This document shows, piece by piece, positions 24,291 to 37,618 of a stretch of 64,000 nucleotides of DNA. The translations under genes were made by a program, and so were the position numbers. Under the pieces are notes generated by a model that made no database searches, was not told the DNA's origin, and was given only the letters and a program-made list of their open reading frames with translations. Positions within the stretch are counted from its first letter, which is position 1, and the number at the start of each line of letters is the position of its first letter. The stretch is from Cannabis sativa (Eukaryota; Streptophyta; Magnoliopsida; Rosales; Cannabaceae): assembly GCF_029168945.1 (NCBI RefSeq), contig NC_083605.1:42333659-42397658 (forward strand). The letters are read 5' to 3'.

Positions 24291-26168
24291 TGTTGGGTTT
24301 TATGCCCTAAATAAAACTCTGTTTCAATGTAATCCAGATTATTCAATATCAATAAAGTAACAAAAGTAATTTTTCATTCACTTGTGTATGTTTTGGTTCA
24401 CTTAATCAATTGCTTGTCTGTTTGATTTATAAATTCATCCAAACCCCTTTTCACATACTTGATCATGTTTATTGTGTTGTCAACACAATGGAAAATAAAC
24501 ATGACTATGTGAATAAAGTATTCCTAGATTTATCAGAACACTGGGTTTCACTGATATGACAATCAACAACAGAGTTTACTTACATTTGGAGAAATGTTAT
24601 GTTCTTTCCAGAACATAGGTTAAAGTAAAGCTCAGGTTGGATGCATGGAGTATGCATTGGAATGGACCGATATTGAACTTTGAATTAGATTTTGAAACTT
24701 ACCGTAAACATCTATTCAATTCAATATCATAAGTTGATCCTAGATCACATGATCGAAATCCTGATATGGTTAGGCTTAATTTCAAGAGTATTATTCGTGT
24801 TCTTTGATTTGTTAGTTAAGCCTAATCTTTAGTGTGGGCAATACATACATTTTGGGAACACGGTAGTGAGATTGAGTGGGAGCGCTAACATAAATATGGA
24901 ATCTATAGCTTCTATCTGGCGAATAGTAAGCAAAGAGTGATTTCCCTCGAGCTTAACCAAACGAGATAAATGATTGAGTACTCATTTCACTTAGTTGAAA
25001 TATCATTTATACAGGGTTAAGTGTTTTAAGGATAAAATACATTGTAGGGTGTTACGGTAATTTAGTCCCTTTACAGTGTAAATCATCCATATAGAGGATC
25101 ATTGATCACATTAGGATTATAACAATGGATAACTAATAATGTGTCTATATGGTGGAACATATAGAGCATTCTATATACTGAGAGTGCGATTCTGAGTTCT
25201 ATGTGTGGATTCAACGAAGAATTAATAAGTCAGTGAATTTAAGTGGTAAATTCTAGATCTGCTTATTGGAAGCTCGCATATATAGACCCATGGTCCCCTC
25301 ACTAGTTGAGATGATATTACTTGTAAGACTCATTTAATTGATTTTAATTAATCAATTAAAAATTCTCAACATAGACTTGTCTATTTGAGAATTTATCACT
25401 TATTAAGGGCAAAACAGTAAATAGAGATTTTGAAGGGCATATTTATTAAATAGGAAACTTTAATTAGTTTCATTATTAATAAAATAAATGATCTTATATT
25501 ATTTGATAATTAATTTTAATTATTAAATAATTAGATTTGTCATTTATGTGGTTGAACAATGGAATTGGAAGTTTTTCACAAAACAGGAAACTATCAGTGT
25601 AGGAAAAGGAAAGTTGGAAAAGTGGCAAGCCTTGTTTCCACAATGCCTAGGTCGGCCACTTAGCTTCCTTTTCTCTTTGATTTTTTCAATTCCAAATGTC
25701 AATCATAGCCCTTGGTGGTCTTCTATAAATAGAAGGCAAAGGCTTCAGAGTTGCACACAACTTTACAATCTTTTCACAGCATTATTCTGAAAGAATTTTC
25801 TCTCAGAAAATTCTCTCTGAGCCGCCACCCTCTCTCTCTCTCTTCCTTCACTGTTTCGAAATGTATAAGTGCTAGAGTAGTGCCCACACGCATCAAGTAA
25901 TACCTCAATCATAGTGAGGAAGGCTGTGTAGAATTCAAAAACAACAAAGAAGGACTATCGGGCTCAGATCTTGATTATACTCTGCTACAGAAAGGAATCA
26001 AGGGTTAGAGATCTGAGTGGGAGGAGACATATATTCCGCTGCAATCACTGTAAGATTTCTGATACTCTTATGTGTTTAATTTCCTATCGTTTTAGAAGTT
26101 CATATTTAGGTTGTTAAATTAACATACTTGTGAGTAGATCTAAGCTCCTGGTAAAATTACTTCCAACA
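24291..26168 (+). repeat. Element A 3' LTR
   Basis: 1,878 bp, same ends as the 5' LTR, about 2% different by eye. TATA-like box CTATAAATAG at 25723-25732. CT repeat near 25826-25843. Followed by target duplicate AAATG. Confidence 0.95.
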
Positions 26169-27155
26169 AAATGGTGGAGTACTCATTTCACTTAGCTGAA
26201 ATATCATTTATACAGGGTTAAGTGTTTTAAGGATAAAATACATTGTAGGGTGTTACGGTAATTTAATCCCTTTACATTGTAGATCATCTATATAGAGGAT
26301 CATTGATGACATTAGGGTTATAACAATGGATAACTAATGACGTGTCTATATCTTGGAATATATAGAGCGTTCTATATGACTGAGATTGCAATTCCAAGTT
26401 CTAAGAGTGGATTCAATAATGAATTAATAAGTTAGGGAATTTACTTGGTAAATTCGGTTCGACTTATTGGAAGCTCGGTTATATAGACCCATGGTCCCCA
26501 TACTAGTTGAGACCATAGTGCTTGTAAGACTCAATTAATTGATTTTAATTAATCACTTATAATTCTAAAAGTTAGACTATGTCTACTTTATGAATTTTCA
26601 CTAAGCAAGGGTAAATCAGTAAATAGAGAGTTTAAAGGGTATATTTATTAATTGGGAAACTTTGATTAGTTTTATTAATAAATAAAATAAATGACAATAT
26701 ATTATTTAATAATTAATTGTAGTTATTAAATAATTAGATTTGACATTTATATGGTTGAATGAAAAAATTGGCAATTTGGGAGAATGGGAAACTAGGAATC
26801 ATAAATAGGAAAGTTGCAAAAGTGAGAGGCTTGTTTCCATGGCCGGCCACTTTGCTTCCCTTTTATCATTTTATTTCATTTTTAAATGCCAAGTAATTCA
26901 ACCTTAACCCTGTGTGGTATTCTATCAATAGAAGGTAAAGGCTTCAGGTTTCACAGACAATTGCATCTCATTCTTCTCAGAGTGAATTCCTGAGCCACCA
27001 CTTTCTTCTCTCTTTTCTTCTCTGTTTTTGAAATCCCTTGAGTGAATGAGTAGTGCTCACACACATCAAGTGGTACCTCAATCATAGTATGTAAGACTAT
27101 GGAAAATCAACCATCAAAGAAGGAGAGAAAGAGATCCAGATTCAGATCTTGATAA
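26169..27155 (+). repeat. Element E left LTR, middle piece
   Basis: Continues the LTR interrupted at 16126. It carries the CATTTCACTTAGCTGAAATATC hairpin region, ATGGTCCCCATACTAGTTGA, TTAATTGATTTTAATTAATC and the promoter region, and ends in GATAA (27151-27155), the target duplicated by element D. It resumes at 39471. Confidence 0.88.
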
Positions 27156-29012
27156 TGTTGGAAATTATTTTACCAGGATCTAGATTTACTAACAAGTATG
27201 TTGGATTAACAACCTAATATGAATTCTAAAACAATGAAAATAAACACATATAAAGTTAGAAAACCTTACAAAGGTGCGGCGGAATAATATGACTCCTTCT
27301 CGTTCGCATCTCTAGCCCTTGATTCCTTTCTGTAGCAGAGCATCACCAAGATCTGAACCTGGATCTTCTTTTCTCCTTCTTTGATGTAGAATTTCCATAG
27401 TCTTCCATACTATGATTGAGATACCACTTGATGTGTGTGGGCACTACTCATCACTCAAGAGAATTCGAAAAACAGAGAAGAAAGAAAGAGAGAGAGTGGC
27501 GGTTTCATAGTGTTTGAGAGTAAACTGTGAAGTGTGTCACAAACCTGAAGCCTTTACCTTCTATTTATAGAATACCACATAGGGTTAAAGTTGAATTATT
27601 TGGCATTTAAAAAATGAAAAATAAAATTAGAAATAGGGGTAAAGGTGGCCGGCCATGTGTTGAGGAAACACAAATCCTTCCACTTTTCCAACTTTCCTAT
27701 TTCATCATTTCTAGTGTCCCATTTTCTCAAAATTGCCAATTCTCTCTTTCAACTTCATAAATGTCAAATCTAATTATTTAATAACAATAATTAATTATTA
27801 AATAATATATTGTCATTTATTTTATTTATTAATAAAAACTAATCAAAGTTTCCCAATTAATAAATATACCCTTTAAACTCTCTATTTACTGTTTTACCCT
27901 TGCTTAGTGAAAATTCATAAAGTAGGCATAGTCTAACTTTTAGAATTATAATTGATAAATTAAAATCAATTAACTGAGTCTTAAAAGCAGTATGGTCTCA
28001 ACTAGTATGGGGACCATGGGTCTATATAACCGAGCTTCCAATAAGTCGAACCGAATTTACCAAGTAAATTTCCTAACTTATTAATTCCTCATTGAATCCA
28101 CACTTAGAACTTGGAATTGCACTCTCAGTCATATAGAAACGCTCTATATGTTCCACGATATAGACACGTCATTAGTTATCCATTGTTATAACCCTAATGT
28201 GATCAATGATACTCTATATAGATGATTTACACTGTACAGGGATTAAATTACCGTAACACCCTTAATGTATTTTATCCTTAAAACACTTAACCCTGTATAA
28301 ATGATATTTCACCTAAGTGAAATGAGATCTCCACCATTTATCTTCGTTTGGTTAAGCTCGAAGGAAATCATCCTTTACTTCTATTTTCCAAATAGAAGCT
28401 ATAGATTCCATATTTATGTTAGCGCTCCCACTCAATTGCACTACCGTGTTCCCAAAATGTACGTATTGCCCTGACTCAGAAGAGGGCTTAACTAACAAAT
28501 CAAAGAACACGAATAACACTCTTGAGACTAAACCTAACCATATCAGGATTTCGATCATGTGATCTAGGATCAACAGGTGATATTGAATTGAATAGATATT
28601 ACGGTAAATTTTAACATATCTAATCAAAGTTCAATATCGGTCCCTTTCGATGTATACTCCATACATCCGATACTGGTAAACTTTGCCAATGTCCTGGAAA
28701 GGACATAACACTTTTCCAAGGTGTAAGAATACCTATCGCTGATTATACCATGTCAGTCTAAATCCACTGTTCTGACAAATCAGGGAATCAACTTTTGAAC
28801 ATATAATAAAGATTATATTCCACTGTGCTGACAACACTATAATCTTTAACAAATTCATATGTTCTGGACTTAAAAAGAATTCATACATTACATACATATA
28901 ATCATGAAATAAATCATGTGAACCATGCAACATAAAATGTTATTTCTGATCTTTATTAATAAGTAAATCTGATTATATGAAATGAGTTTTATTTAGGGCA
29001 TAAAACCCAACA
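27156..29012 (-). repeat. Element D 3' LTR (left side)
   Basis: 1,857 bp. TATA-like CTATTTATAG at 27561-27570 (minus). Near 27273-27310 it reads AAAGGTGCGGCGG and CTCGTTCGCATC where the sister LTR has AGTGGGTACAGCAG and CCGTTCAGATC, another cluster of changes at CAG sites. Confidence 0.95.
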
Positions 29013-29023
29013 AACTCCCACTT
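29013..29023 (-). promoter_or_regulatory. Polypurine tract of element D
   Basis: AACTCCCACTT on the plus strand abuts the LTR. It equals the tract of element A on the minus strand. Confidence 0.8.
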
Positions 29024-30881
29024 GCACTAATATAAAACAAAATGTGCATTTCAAATAATCATTAACACCTTGATATACCAATCAAGTGTAATAGTAGTAA
29101 ACTCCTCGTAATGGGATCTGACAGGTTGAATTAAACACAACCTCTTCTCCACCATTACTCTTCCTTAATCACAAAATCCTTGATAATGTGAAATTCCTCT
29201 CTATATGTCTACTTTCTTGGGTTACTGGATTCTATATTTTTGGGCAACTACTCTTTGGTTATTCAGGAAGTAACCCTAGTAGTTAAGGCAAGTTGGAACG
29301 GTGCCACAAATGTATAGAACTTTCCTTATACTGAATAAGTATCTTCCTGCAACTTTTAACATTCAGTCTTTATCTGGTAGACCAAGAGATTTCAGATAGG
29401 TTTTTACACTTCTCCAAAATCACTACTCCACCCCCAAAGTAATCACCATCTCATCAACTGACTTTCTAGCACAAACGCAAGTCTTGAAATCTGATGTGGT
29501 GTAGTCTAAGAGTTTTAAACAAACACCCTCATTGACTAACATATAGTTCCTCTTCTTAATCTTAAAAATTTACTTGATTGTCTTCTAATGTTCCTCTCCT
29601 GGATTAATCTTGATACTTACTCATTACTCCCACTCAACATCAGGTGTCTGGTCTAAGGCATACTAAAGCATATCTGAGACCTCTCACTGTTGACTTAAGA
29701 AATTCTTTCATGGCTTTATCTTCTCTGGAATAGTTGAGACTTTTCCTTAGATAAATAAAATCTATGCTTAGAAGTTTTGAAGCTTCTATAGATTGCCATT
29801 GGAAAGAAAATGCTCCAGCATCTCATGCTTACATTAGAGTAAGTAATTACCAGGTATACCACAAGCCATAGGTTTAGATAAACTCAAACCTATAATACTA
29901 GGAATAGGAAGTTTTGTTAAGTCCATTGAATAGACTCATTAACGAAAATTTCCTTTCATGTCCTTGTAATAGAAAACTTTAGGTTACTCCATGTGAATGG
30001 ATCAAACCATAGTTCTCTTGGCTTTCTTCTTAGTTTCTTATCTTGACAATCCATTACTTGTTTAAACTCACAATGGATTTTAATCACTAGTGTCTTCCAA
30101 GTTATAAGAAGGCGAGTTCCTAGAAACTCTCCCACTACAACAAGGTACCGTGAACTATGTCAAAGAAAACTAAATGGTATAGACCTCTTCAGTTGTGTTA
30201 AGACAACAGAGGCAGTGGGGTCATCTTGTAAAATAAGATGATAGAACACTTTTGGAATCAAGAAAAAAAATATCTCCTTTATTTGCTACTTTATTTTCAG
30301 ATTTAGTCATTTTCTTAGAGAAGTAGTATTTGTTTAAACAAACACTTTCTTATCTAATGACTATGGGATGCTCCACCCCTAATCACTTAGAATAGCTAAC
30401 AAACATGCAAACTAGGGTTAGCAGTTCTAGCTTTTCTTAAGATATCAATTAGGTCATCCATGAATCTAGTAATGATTTACATAAAATATACAACCATTGC
30501 ATCATTCTGAAATTATATTACCATATAAGGATTTAGGCAACAACTAGTAACTAATAATCAATATGCAACTCGAATTTCTAGGGAGGTAAGTTTGGATATA
30601 ATTCAAAATCAAATTAATGATCTTTGAACTGCATATCTACTAACTTTTTCTCCACCCCTATCAGTTCGCAAGATCTTTAACCACTTACCTTCACCATTGC
30701 TAGAAATTCATGAAATTTTTCAAACATTTCAAATTTCTTTTGCATAAGGTAAAATCTAGAGTGATCGTTTTAAGAATACAACGAAAACTCATATCCACCC
30801 CTGAATGTACATCAATCTACGAATGAGATGAAATTACTTTCAGTGGATATAGGCATATTAACTCTTTGCAAAGAATGATCT
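29024..30881 (-). pseudogene. Decayed pol remnant of element D
   Basis: Minus-strand sequence aligns in order with RNase H, RT and integrase parts of A and with 1-729 and 44451-45846. Examples are the complements of the GAACATTGGAAGACAATCAAG and CCACTGCCTCTGTTGTC segments (about 29570 and 30200) and of the GATATGCAGTT...GATCATT integrase segment (about 30620). It is riddled with stops and large deletions. The remnant is interrupted at 30881 by a gypsy solo LTR and resumes at 33258. Confidence 0.7.
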
Positions 30882-31334
30882 TGTAACACCCTAACTAACA
30901 TAGGCGTATTACGTGATTTTTAAACATACTGTCCAGCTCATTGCTAATCAACGAGGTTTATGGAAAATCGTGATTAATTAAAATTTTTTCTTTTTAATTA
31001 AACTTATAAAATAATATTACAAAAGACTCGGGATCCCGATTATTAAATCATTTACAAAAAGATTTAACTGTTTAACTGATACATAAAATAAATGTCGTCT
31101 AACGATGAGTTACAAAATCAGCCTCGCTGTCCCGATGATCGTACGCTCCAGGCCTAACCGCCCCGACATGTACAATCTTCACAAGCTCGCTCACGGTCCA
31201 TTAGCATTAGCCTTGCCTTTACCTACACATAAACGTAGAACTGTGAGTCGACAGACTCAGTAAGAAAAGCATAATAATACTCATACATAATTGCGGTTAT
31301 GATCAGACGCCCATACCCCTGATCATAACCCTAA

Positions 31335-31432
31335 CTGCCGTGTCCAACACGATACTGAGTCCCGCTACTGCCGTGTCCAACACGGTACTGAGCCACTACT
31401 GCCATGTCCAACATGGTACTGAGTTCTGAACG
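31335..31432 (-). repeat. Stem-loop triplet in solo gypsy LTR
   Basis: Three ~30-bp tandem units, each with a short inverted repeat: CGTGT/ACACG, CGTGT/ACACG, then CATGT/ACATG around CCA. Matches the triplets in the LTRs of G. Confidence 0.7.
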
Positions 31433-31464
31433 TTCATAGGGACGGTACTATTGACACGTAAGAA

Positions 31465-31695
31465 CCTGATCGGTCGAACCGGTCATACTCCGGCTGCTGG
31501 TCATACTCTAGCCTGTACCGACGTGTTACTATATCCTCCTGATTAGTCAAACCGGTCATACTCCGGCTGCTGGTCATACTCCAGCCTATACCGACGGGAT
31601 ACGTCAATAGTACGGAACCACCAACCAAGTGTCAGCCTGATCGGTCGAACCGGTCATACTCTGGCTGCTGGTCATACTCCAGCCTGTACCGACGT
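31465..31695 (-). repeat. Three ~57-bp repeats in solo gypsy LTR
   Basis: Three copies of a unit running from CGGTC(G)AACCGGTCATACTC to CCAGCCTGTACCGAC, spaced by 72 and about 95 bp. Each also contains an internal GGTCATACTC duplication. G's LTRs hold two copies. Confidence 0.75.
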
Positions 31696-33257
31696 GATAG
31701 GGTTGGATGGTTCGAAGCCAACATACATAACTAATGTAATCTAATAGGCTTCCTACATGCACGCTAAACATGTAATCTACATATGCATATTGTTATACTA
31801 ATCTTACCTGGATTCCGAATTCAGGTGTGCCGGTCAACCTGACTGGAACTTTAGCTGAGCGGCGAATTACAGGCTCCTAAACCATAAAAATCACAACGCT
31901 ATAAGTGACACGCTAAATCACTTCCCGGGGACTTAAACTAGGAACTAAAAGTTTCCCTATCGATAAAAAGCATGGCAATACCCCTTAAAACATAAAAACG
32001 AGGAAAAACACGGGTTCTGAAAATTCCCCAACCGGTAGACCGGTTGCCCAACCGGAATTCCGGTTCTGGGAAATTCAGGACCCCAATCCGGAATTCCGGA
32101 TGCACCACCGAAATTCCGGTTCCTCGCAGGCAGCAACAATCAAATTTTCATATCTTGCTCAAATCAATCCCAAATTGATTCAAACCTTCCAGACCTATTC
32201 CATATACCCTACATAACATTTCCAAGGCATTAAAACAACCCAGAAACCTCAAACACGAAAAATGCCATTGGAGCTCAAGCTTTGAGTTCTAAACTCAAAC
32301 TTGAGCAAAACCACCTAATCATGCATTCCACTAGCTTAATTCTACTTAATCAAGCTTAACTAAGCCTCTGAAAACAATTAAAAACAATAACAACAACACA
32401 GAAACAGATTCACTATCTTTCCATCAAAAATCACATATTTTTGCATAAAAAGCCATAACCTTAAATAACCTAACAATCAAGTACAACAAGAAGCTTCATT
32501 AACATCTAAAAACATACTTTAAGCCTCTGAAAATATTCACAACATACAACAGCAACAACAACTAAAAACGTCATGCATGCATCACCATTTTCATCATTTT
32601 TTTCAAGAAATTAAAGAAGGAAGAACAAGAGCTAACCTAGCTTGAAGAATGCTTAGAATGGATGAGAAAATACTTGAAAAATCTGAGCAAAACCCAGCTC
32701 CTTGCAGCCCAAGACTTGGCCGAAAATGAGAGAGAGAAATGAGAGTTTTTTTTTTGAAAATTTCTTTCTTTTCCTTTACTTTGTAATTTTTGTTGTAAAA
32801 TGAAAAAATAAACAAAGGACACCTAGCATATAACTATTTCAGCCAAATAATCCTTAAAATAAATATTTAATCTTCAAATAATAAAGTCACTAAAGACAAA
32901 ACACTAATGGGGCAAAAAGACCATTTTGCCCCTCCACCTTAAAACCACATAAATCACACTAAAGGGGTATTTTTGGGAAATTCTAAACTCCCGGCCATTC
33001 CCGACATTCCCAGTGTCTAATAAACCGTCCCAAACTAATAACACGCTAAGTTGTGATTTCTACTGAGCCAAACGCCGAGTTCCAAAATACCGGGCACCGG
33101 AAATGCAAAATATGAAAACTACTGAATAACATAACCATCCATTTATGAATTCCATAAATAACAGTATAATAAATTATTTAAATAGCTATAAATAATTTTC
33201 ATAATTAATCATAAACACTGCAAATTTCCAAATTAACTAAGCGGGCTTTACAGATCT

Positions 33258-34500
33258 TGTCAAAACCACTATGAACAAGATACAAATGCCTTAGATTTAT
33301 AAAATATGTGGTTGTATCTTTTGATGACTTAAGTTTAGTTACATCAAAGAGTTCTTAGAATAGTGCAAGTGGAATCTGGTCACAGAATACTAAACTGATA
33401 CAGTTTAAATCCATTGAAAGAAAATGGTTATGAAACACTTGTGAAAGTGTTATCGTATAATTAGTAATTCTTTCTTGTACCACCACTACTAATCTAACTC
33501 TATGATTTTCCTATACAAGTAGGAGATATCTAAGATTGAGGATTTATATCATTTAGGGATAGAATTCCGGGAATATAATCATATGCGTCATCTAATTTCT
33601 TAAGAGAAAATAAGACTTTATATGATTTATAGACCATTCATCCAATGATATGTCATTAAGCTAATTCGAAATGAATAAGCTAAGAGGAATTAGGATAATT
33701 TCGTTTTAAATAAGAATCCAACGATGCTTCGATTAGCGAGAGTCAAAGTAATCTTATTTATACAATCTTCTTGTTTCATATTGTAAAACACTAGTCTAAG
33801 GTGTCATCAATTGATGAACAACTAGATGTTGCATATACAATATTTATCTTTCGAGATCTAACACTATTATGTTAGTCTAATGGTGAAAATCCATTAGGGA
33901 TTTATCTCATTAGAAAAACAAATCAAGTTAGACCAACAATGAAGATTCGAAATTAAACTACAATTTAATAACAGAAAATAACATGGTTCAATACAAATTC
34001 ATACACAATTCAGAAATTATGAAGCACATAGCAAGTAGGAATGACAAGTGAAAATACTAAAACATACAATCCTAAATAATTTCCAAGATTTTCAACAAAC
34101 TGATATCAGTGTCCCGTTTAGGCGAGAGTCAAAGCTATCATTCATTGAATAGAGTTGTCAGCTCATCTAAAATGTCAAACATTCTAGCAACCTTTTATTC
34201 GATCAAGATGTGAATCCGCGTTGTCCCGTTTAGGCGAGAGTCAAGGCTATTCTATCTTATGAGCTTCCACCATTGTTTCATATTCTTGCAAGTCTTATAT
34301 AGTCGCCACCATTAGGGTGATCATAAACTATATAAAAAAAACTTACAAGATTACTTATCTTTCGAGATTAAACGGTGCTAACTTGCTAATGAACGTTCCT
34401 CCATTAGGGAGGATTACTCACTAAAACAATAGCTATGTAAAACCAACAATGGAGATCGAATATCCTTATAACAAAAAGCTCATTATTTAATGAAGGGTTG
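33258..34500 (-). pseudogene. Element D: rest of pol/gag remnant and hairpin module
   Basis: After the second GATCT the copia remnant resumes. It holds, on the minus strand, hairpins with a CTAAT loop at 34398-34412 (CCTCC/GGAGG), 34307-34319 (CACC/GGTG) and 33887-33903 (AAATCC/GGATTT). The direct repeats complementary to GACTCTCGCCTAAACGGG lie at 34219-34244 and 34111-34132. No coding frame remains. Confidence 0.7.
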
Positions 34501-36944
34501 TATTTTCTTCTAATATTTATTTTAATCCATTTATTTTAAATATATATATTTATTTAATTAAAATTTCCAATTTAGAATGAAAAATTCTAAATATAAATTT
34601 TAATGTAATATTTATAAATTATACTTAGATGGATATGAAAATAACGTGAATTATTTCCATCTTAGTAATAATTTCCATAAATATTTAGAAAATTATTCAA
34701 TTTAAGTTGTTTCAAAATTAATTTACAACTCAAATTTAATTTTCTATAAATATATATTGCATTTCGAAAAATGAACTGTATAAGAATACTACTTTCGAAA
34801 GTGCTTTAAAATAAAATAAAAATAAATCCTGGAAAATTACTCTAATTTTATGTTGTCCCAAAATTAATAAAATTAATTTTCAACAAAAAATATAATTTCC
34901 CTATTTAATTAAATATCTAAGAAAAATTTCAAATATTTAAGTATCATGATTAAAAAATCAACTTAAATATTAATTTTCTATTTAATTAAATACACTAGAA
35001 AAATACTTCAAGCAAAACAGATAATATCTATCTAGACTTTCATAGACTAATTAATCCAATTTCTAATTATAATATATTTTAGTTCATTTATTTTAATTAA
35101 TCATTAAATGAAAAAATCAATGATTTAAGTTGGTCCAAAATTAAAAAAATAATTTTCAACTTTAATCTATTTTTCAAATAAAATACGAAATTTCTGCATC
35201 AAGGTGATGCAATTTCGAAATTTTGGGAAATGATTAATAAAATATATATTTTGAAAATTATTCAAACTTAAATTATTCTGAATTAAGATTCCAAACTTAA
35301 AATAATTTTCAACTTTAATTAAATAACATGAAAATAACAATATTTAAGTATCATGATGAAAATCAACTTAGATATGGAAATTTTCAACTTAATTAAATGT
35401 ATTAAATTCAAGAAATAAATAATTAAGTAAAGAGGAAACTTAATTATTAATTCTAGTTTAATACTAGGAAAATATTCTAAACTTAGATTGTACCAAAATT
35501 AATTAGGAAACAATTAATTTCACAATCTATGAGATTTTCCTATTTAATATTAGAAATAATAACTAGTACTAGAAATAACTATCTAGAATATATCATTGAC
35601 TCAGTGTTTTTCTAAAATTAACTTTAAAATATTACATGAAATATAAATTTCATATATTTTAAAAGTTAATTATGTTGCTAATTCAATTTTAATTAGGTCA
35701 GACTAATATAATTAACCTAATACAATTATTTAAATAAGGCAAATGGGCCTTCACAATTGGGGTAGTTCATGTGAGGGGGAGTTGGGTTCAGTATGTCGTA
35801 CCCACTTCTATGGCCCCCAACTGTCACACAAGGCCCAAAAGAGAGGAATTTAACCTTAAAATAAACAATTGTTATTCATTGAATAAGCCCAAATCTAATT
35901 GGGCCTAAATAAATGTCCTTATGTCAAAATTTATTTTAGCAACCTAGTCCATTTACTTAGTAAAAACTTAAATGGGCTTCCTATATGCATCTAAGCCCAA
36001 AAGAAAACATATAGGCTCACACAGGTCAAATGATTTGGATGGACCCTATCATGTTACTAGGTTTACACAGATGAAAGAAGTACAAAATTTACCTGTTACA
36101 AATTATTTATAAGATCTATCGTCAATTGAACTATGATTAAAATCAGACCATTGGATCATGATCTGTCAACAAGTTAATCATAGCAATTTAGATCAGATAA
36201 ATAATAGGTTTGTTAAAAAAAGTTTTGAATAAACAATATAAATAAACAAACATTGTCCATGTAACAGATGTGAAAACAAGATATTAATATAATTAAATTA
36301 TTATTCTTAAACTAACCAAATAAAGGAAACTAATTTTAAAATATCTAGGTTTATTTGAATCAAAATTAAATTAAATATCTAATAAGATCAATGATAAGAA
36401 AGGAAAGAATCTTCAACATCACTTTCAGATCTTATAATTTAATAAAATAAACCAACTTTAAAATAGATTTGGTTAGATAATTATTATTTTAGGAATAAAA
36501 TAATAAATGAATAATAATTACCATAATTATATGTCAAAATATCTCAAATTAAGCAATATTCAAATCTCTACAAAAATATATATGTTATTTAAATATTTAA
36601 GATATGATTTATAAATTTCTAATAAGGAAAAAATGATATATATAGAAAAAAAATATCATTTTTATACTTATAATTTATAAATAATTAAATATTTAACAAA
36701 ATAACAAATTTTTGAATTTGAAAAAATTATGGTAAGTATATCTATAAAAATATCTATGTTAATTTCAAATTTATTAATTATTTAATTTGTCATATAAGAT
36801 AATTTTAATATAATATTTTAAATAAAAAGACAAAGTTATCTTTTAATTTAAAATATCTTAAATATCAAAATATCCAATCTTATAATTAAATAACAAATAA
36901 ATATCAAAGAAGTTAACAAATTTTTAAATTTGACCATAATAAGA
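34501..36944. other. AT-rich leader of element D
   Basis: No gene. It aligns with the leaders of E (40380-42850) and F (63290-64000). The only compositionally distinct part is the conserved block at 35739-35846. Confidence 0.65.
35739..35846 (-). repeat. Conserved leader block of element D
   Basis: AAATGGGCCTTCACAATTGG to CACAAGGCCCAAAAGAG. Same block as in A, E and the minus-strand copy at 12638. Confidence 0.7.
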
Positions 36945-37132
36945 AATATTTAAAATTCGAAACATTCTAAAATAGAAATATTTAAAAATTGGAAAAATTC
37001 CAAATTGAAAATATTTAAAATTGGAAACATTTCAATTTAGAAACATTTAAAAATGGAAAAATGAATTTTGGAAACAATCCCTTGGAAAAATTGGATTTTT
37101 TGGGAAAAAATCCCAAAAAATCGCAATTTTAG
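36945..37132 (-). repeat. Tandem repeat and hairpin in element D leader
   Basis: 36945-37065 is a degenerate array of ~16-20-bp units (AAATATTTAAAATTGGAAAC-like). It is followed by TTGGATTTTTTGGGAAAAAA and TCCCAAAAAATCGCAA, a long A/T-rich hairpin at about 37090-37130. E and F carry the same pair. Confidence 0.65.
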
Positions 37133-37133
37133 G

Positions 37134-37347
37134 ACTGCTGGCAGCAAGGCTGCACGAGCAGCCCAAAATAGGCTGCATGCAGGGCCTTACGCGCGCGGAC
37201 AGGGACGATGCAGGGTGGGATGTGCGGCAAAACTCGGCTGATGCAGCGTTGTCATGGGCGGATCAGCACGGTGTCGGCCCAGGCTCACGCGCGCGCATCC
37301 TGAGTGCTTGGTGCACAACGATTGAGCACCCATGCATACCCGGAATC
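37134..37347 (-). repeat. GC-rich leader island of element D
   Basis: Contains GGCTGCACGAGCAGCC (37149-37164), TTACGCGCGCGGACAGG and CTCACGCGCGCATCC. It ends about 255 bp from the primer site. Frames open here on both strands are GC-driven and not conserved as protein. Confidence 0.6.
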
Positions 37348-37599
37348 CCGATTTTCCAAAATTCATAACTTTCTCAATTTTTATCGGAATCGAGTTCCGT
37401 AAAAACAAAAATTGCTCAATTTTTCACAAGGAATCCAACTAAAATGTTTTCAAAAATTGAGAAAATATATTTCATGGAAAAATTTCTTACAACATTAACA
37501 TTCATCACATAAGCACATAAACCAACATGAAACCATCCAAATCAACACAGAAACATGCAATCATCGTTTTAATTCATATTACATGAAAGTAAATCATTA

Positions 37600-37616
37600 C
37601 TATGGCTCTGATACCA
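37600..37616 (-). promoter_or_regulatory. Primer binding site of element D
   Basis: CTATGGCTCTGATACCA on the plus strand is the complement of TGGTATCAGAGCCATAG, the plant initiator-Met tRNA site, 2 bases from the LTR end. Confidence 0.9.
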
Positions 37617-37618
37617 GT

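Larger units (their letters stand above)
16127..26168 (+). mobile_element. Complete Ty1/copia element A
   Basis: A 10,042-bp element bounded by TGTTGGG...CCAACA LTRs and a perfect 5-bp target duplication AAATG (16122-16126 and 26169-26173). Inside, in order: LTR, primer site, 2.6-kb leader, gag-protease-integrase-RT-RNase H (the copia order), purine tract, LTR. The LTRs differ at some 40-50 positions by eye (about 2%), so the insertion is fairly young. It landed inside an LTR of its own wider family. One in-frame stop, one frameshift and an altered RT motif mean this copy is probably not autonomous. Long LTRs suggest an Angela-like lineage, but I cannot confirm that. Confidence 0.95.
30882..33252 (-). 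repeat. Solo gypsy LTR (G family) inside element D
   Basis: 2,371 bp. TGTAACACCCTAACTAACAT to ...AAGCGGGCTTTACA is the reverse complement of the LTR ends of element G (TGTAAAGCCCGC...GGGTGTTACA). A perfect target duplication GATCT flanks it (30877-30881, 33253-33257). No internal sequence or second LTR remains, so a complete element was reduced by LTR-LTR recombination. It is longer than G's LTRs partly because it has three rather than two copies of a ~57-bp repeat (31465-31695). Confidence 0.93.

Noticed and set aside
37177..37408. Overlapping open frames on both strands in the GC-rich island (also at 14114, 18234-18470, 39922-40358 and 62799-63183)
   Set aside because: They open because GC-rich DNA has few stops. 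The products are not alike between the five islands, and none has a domain or fixed start.
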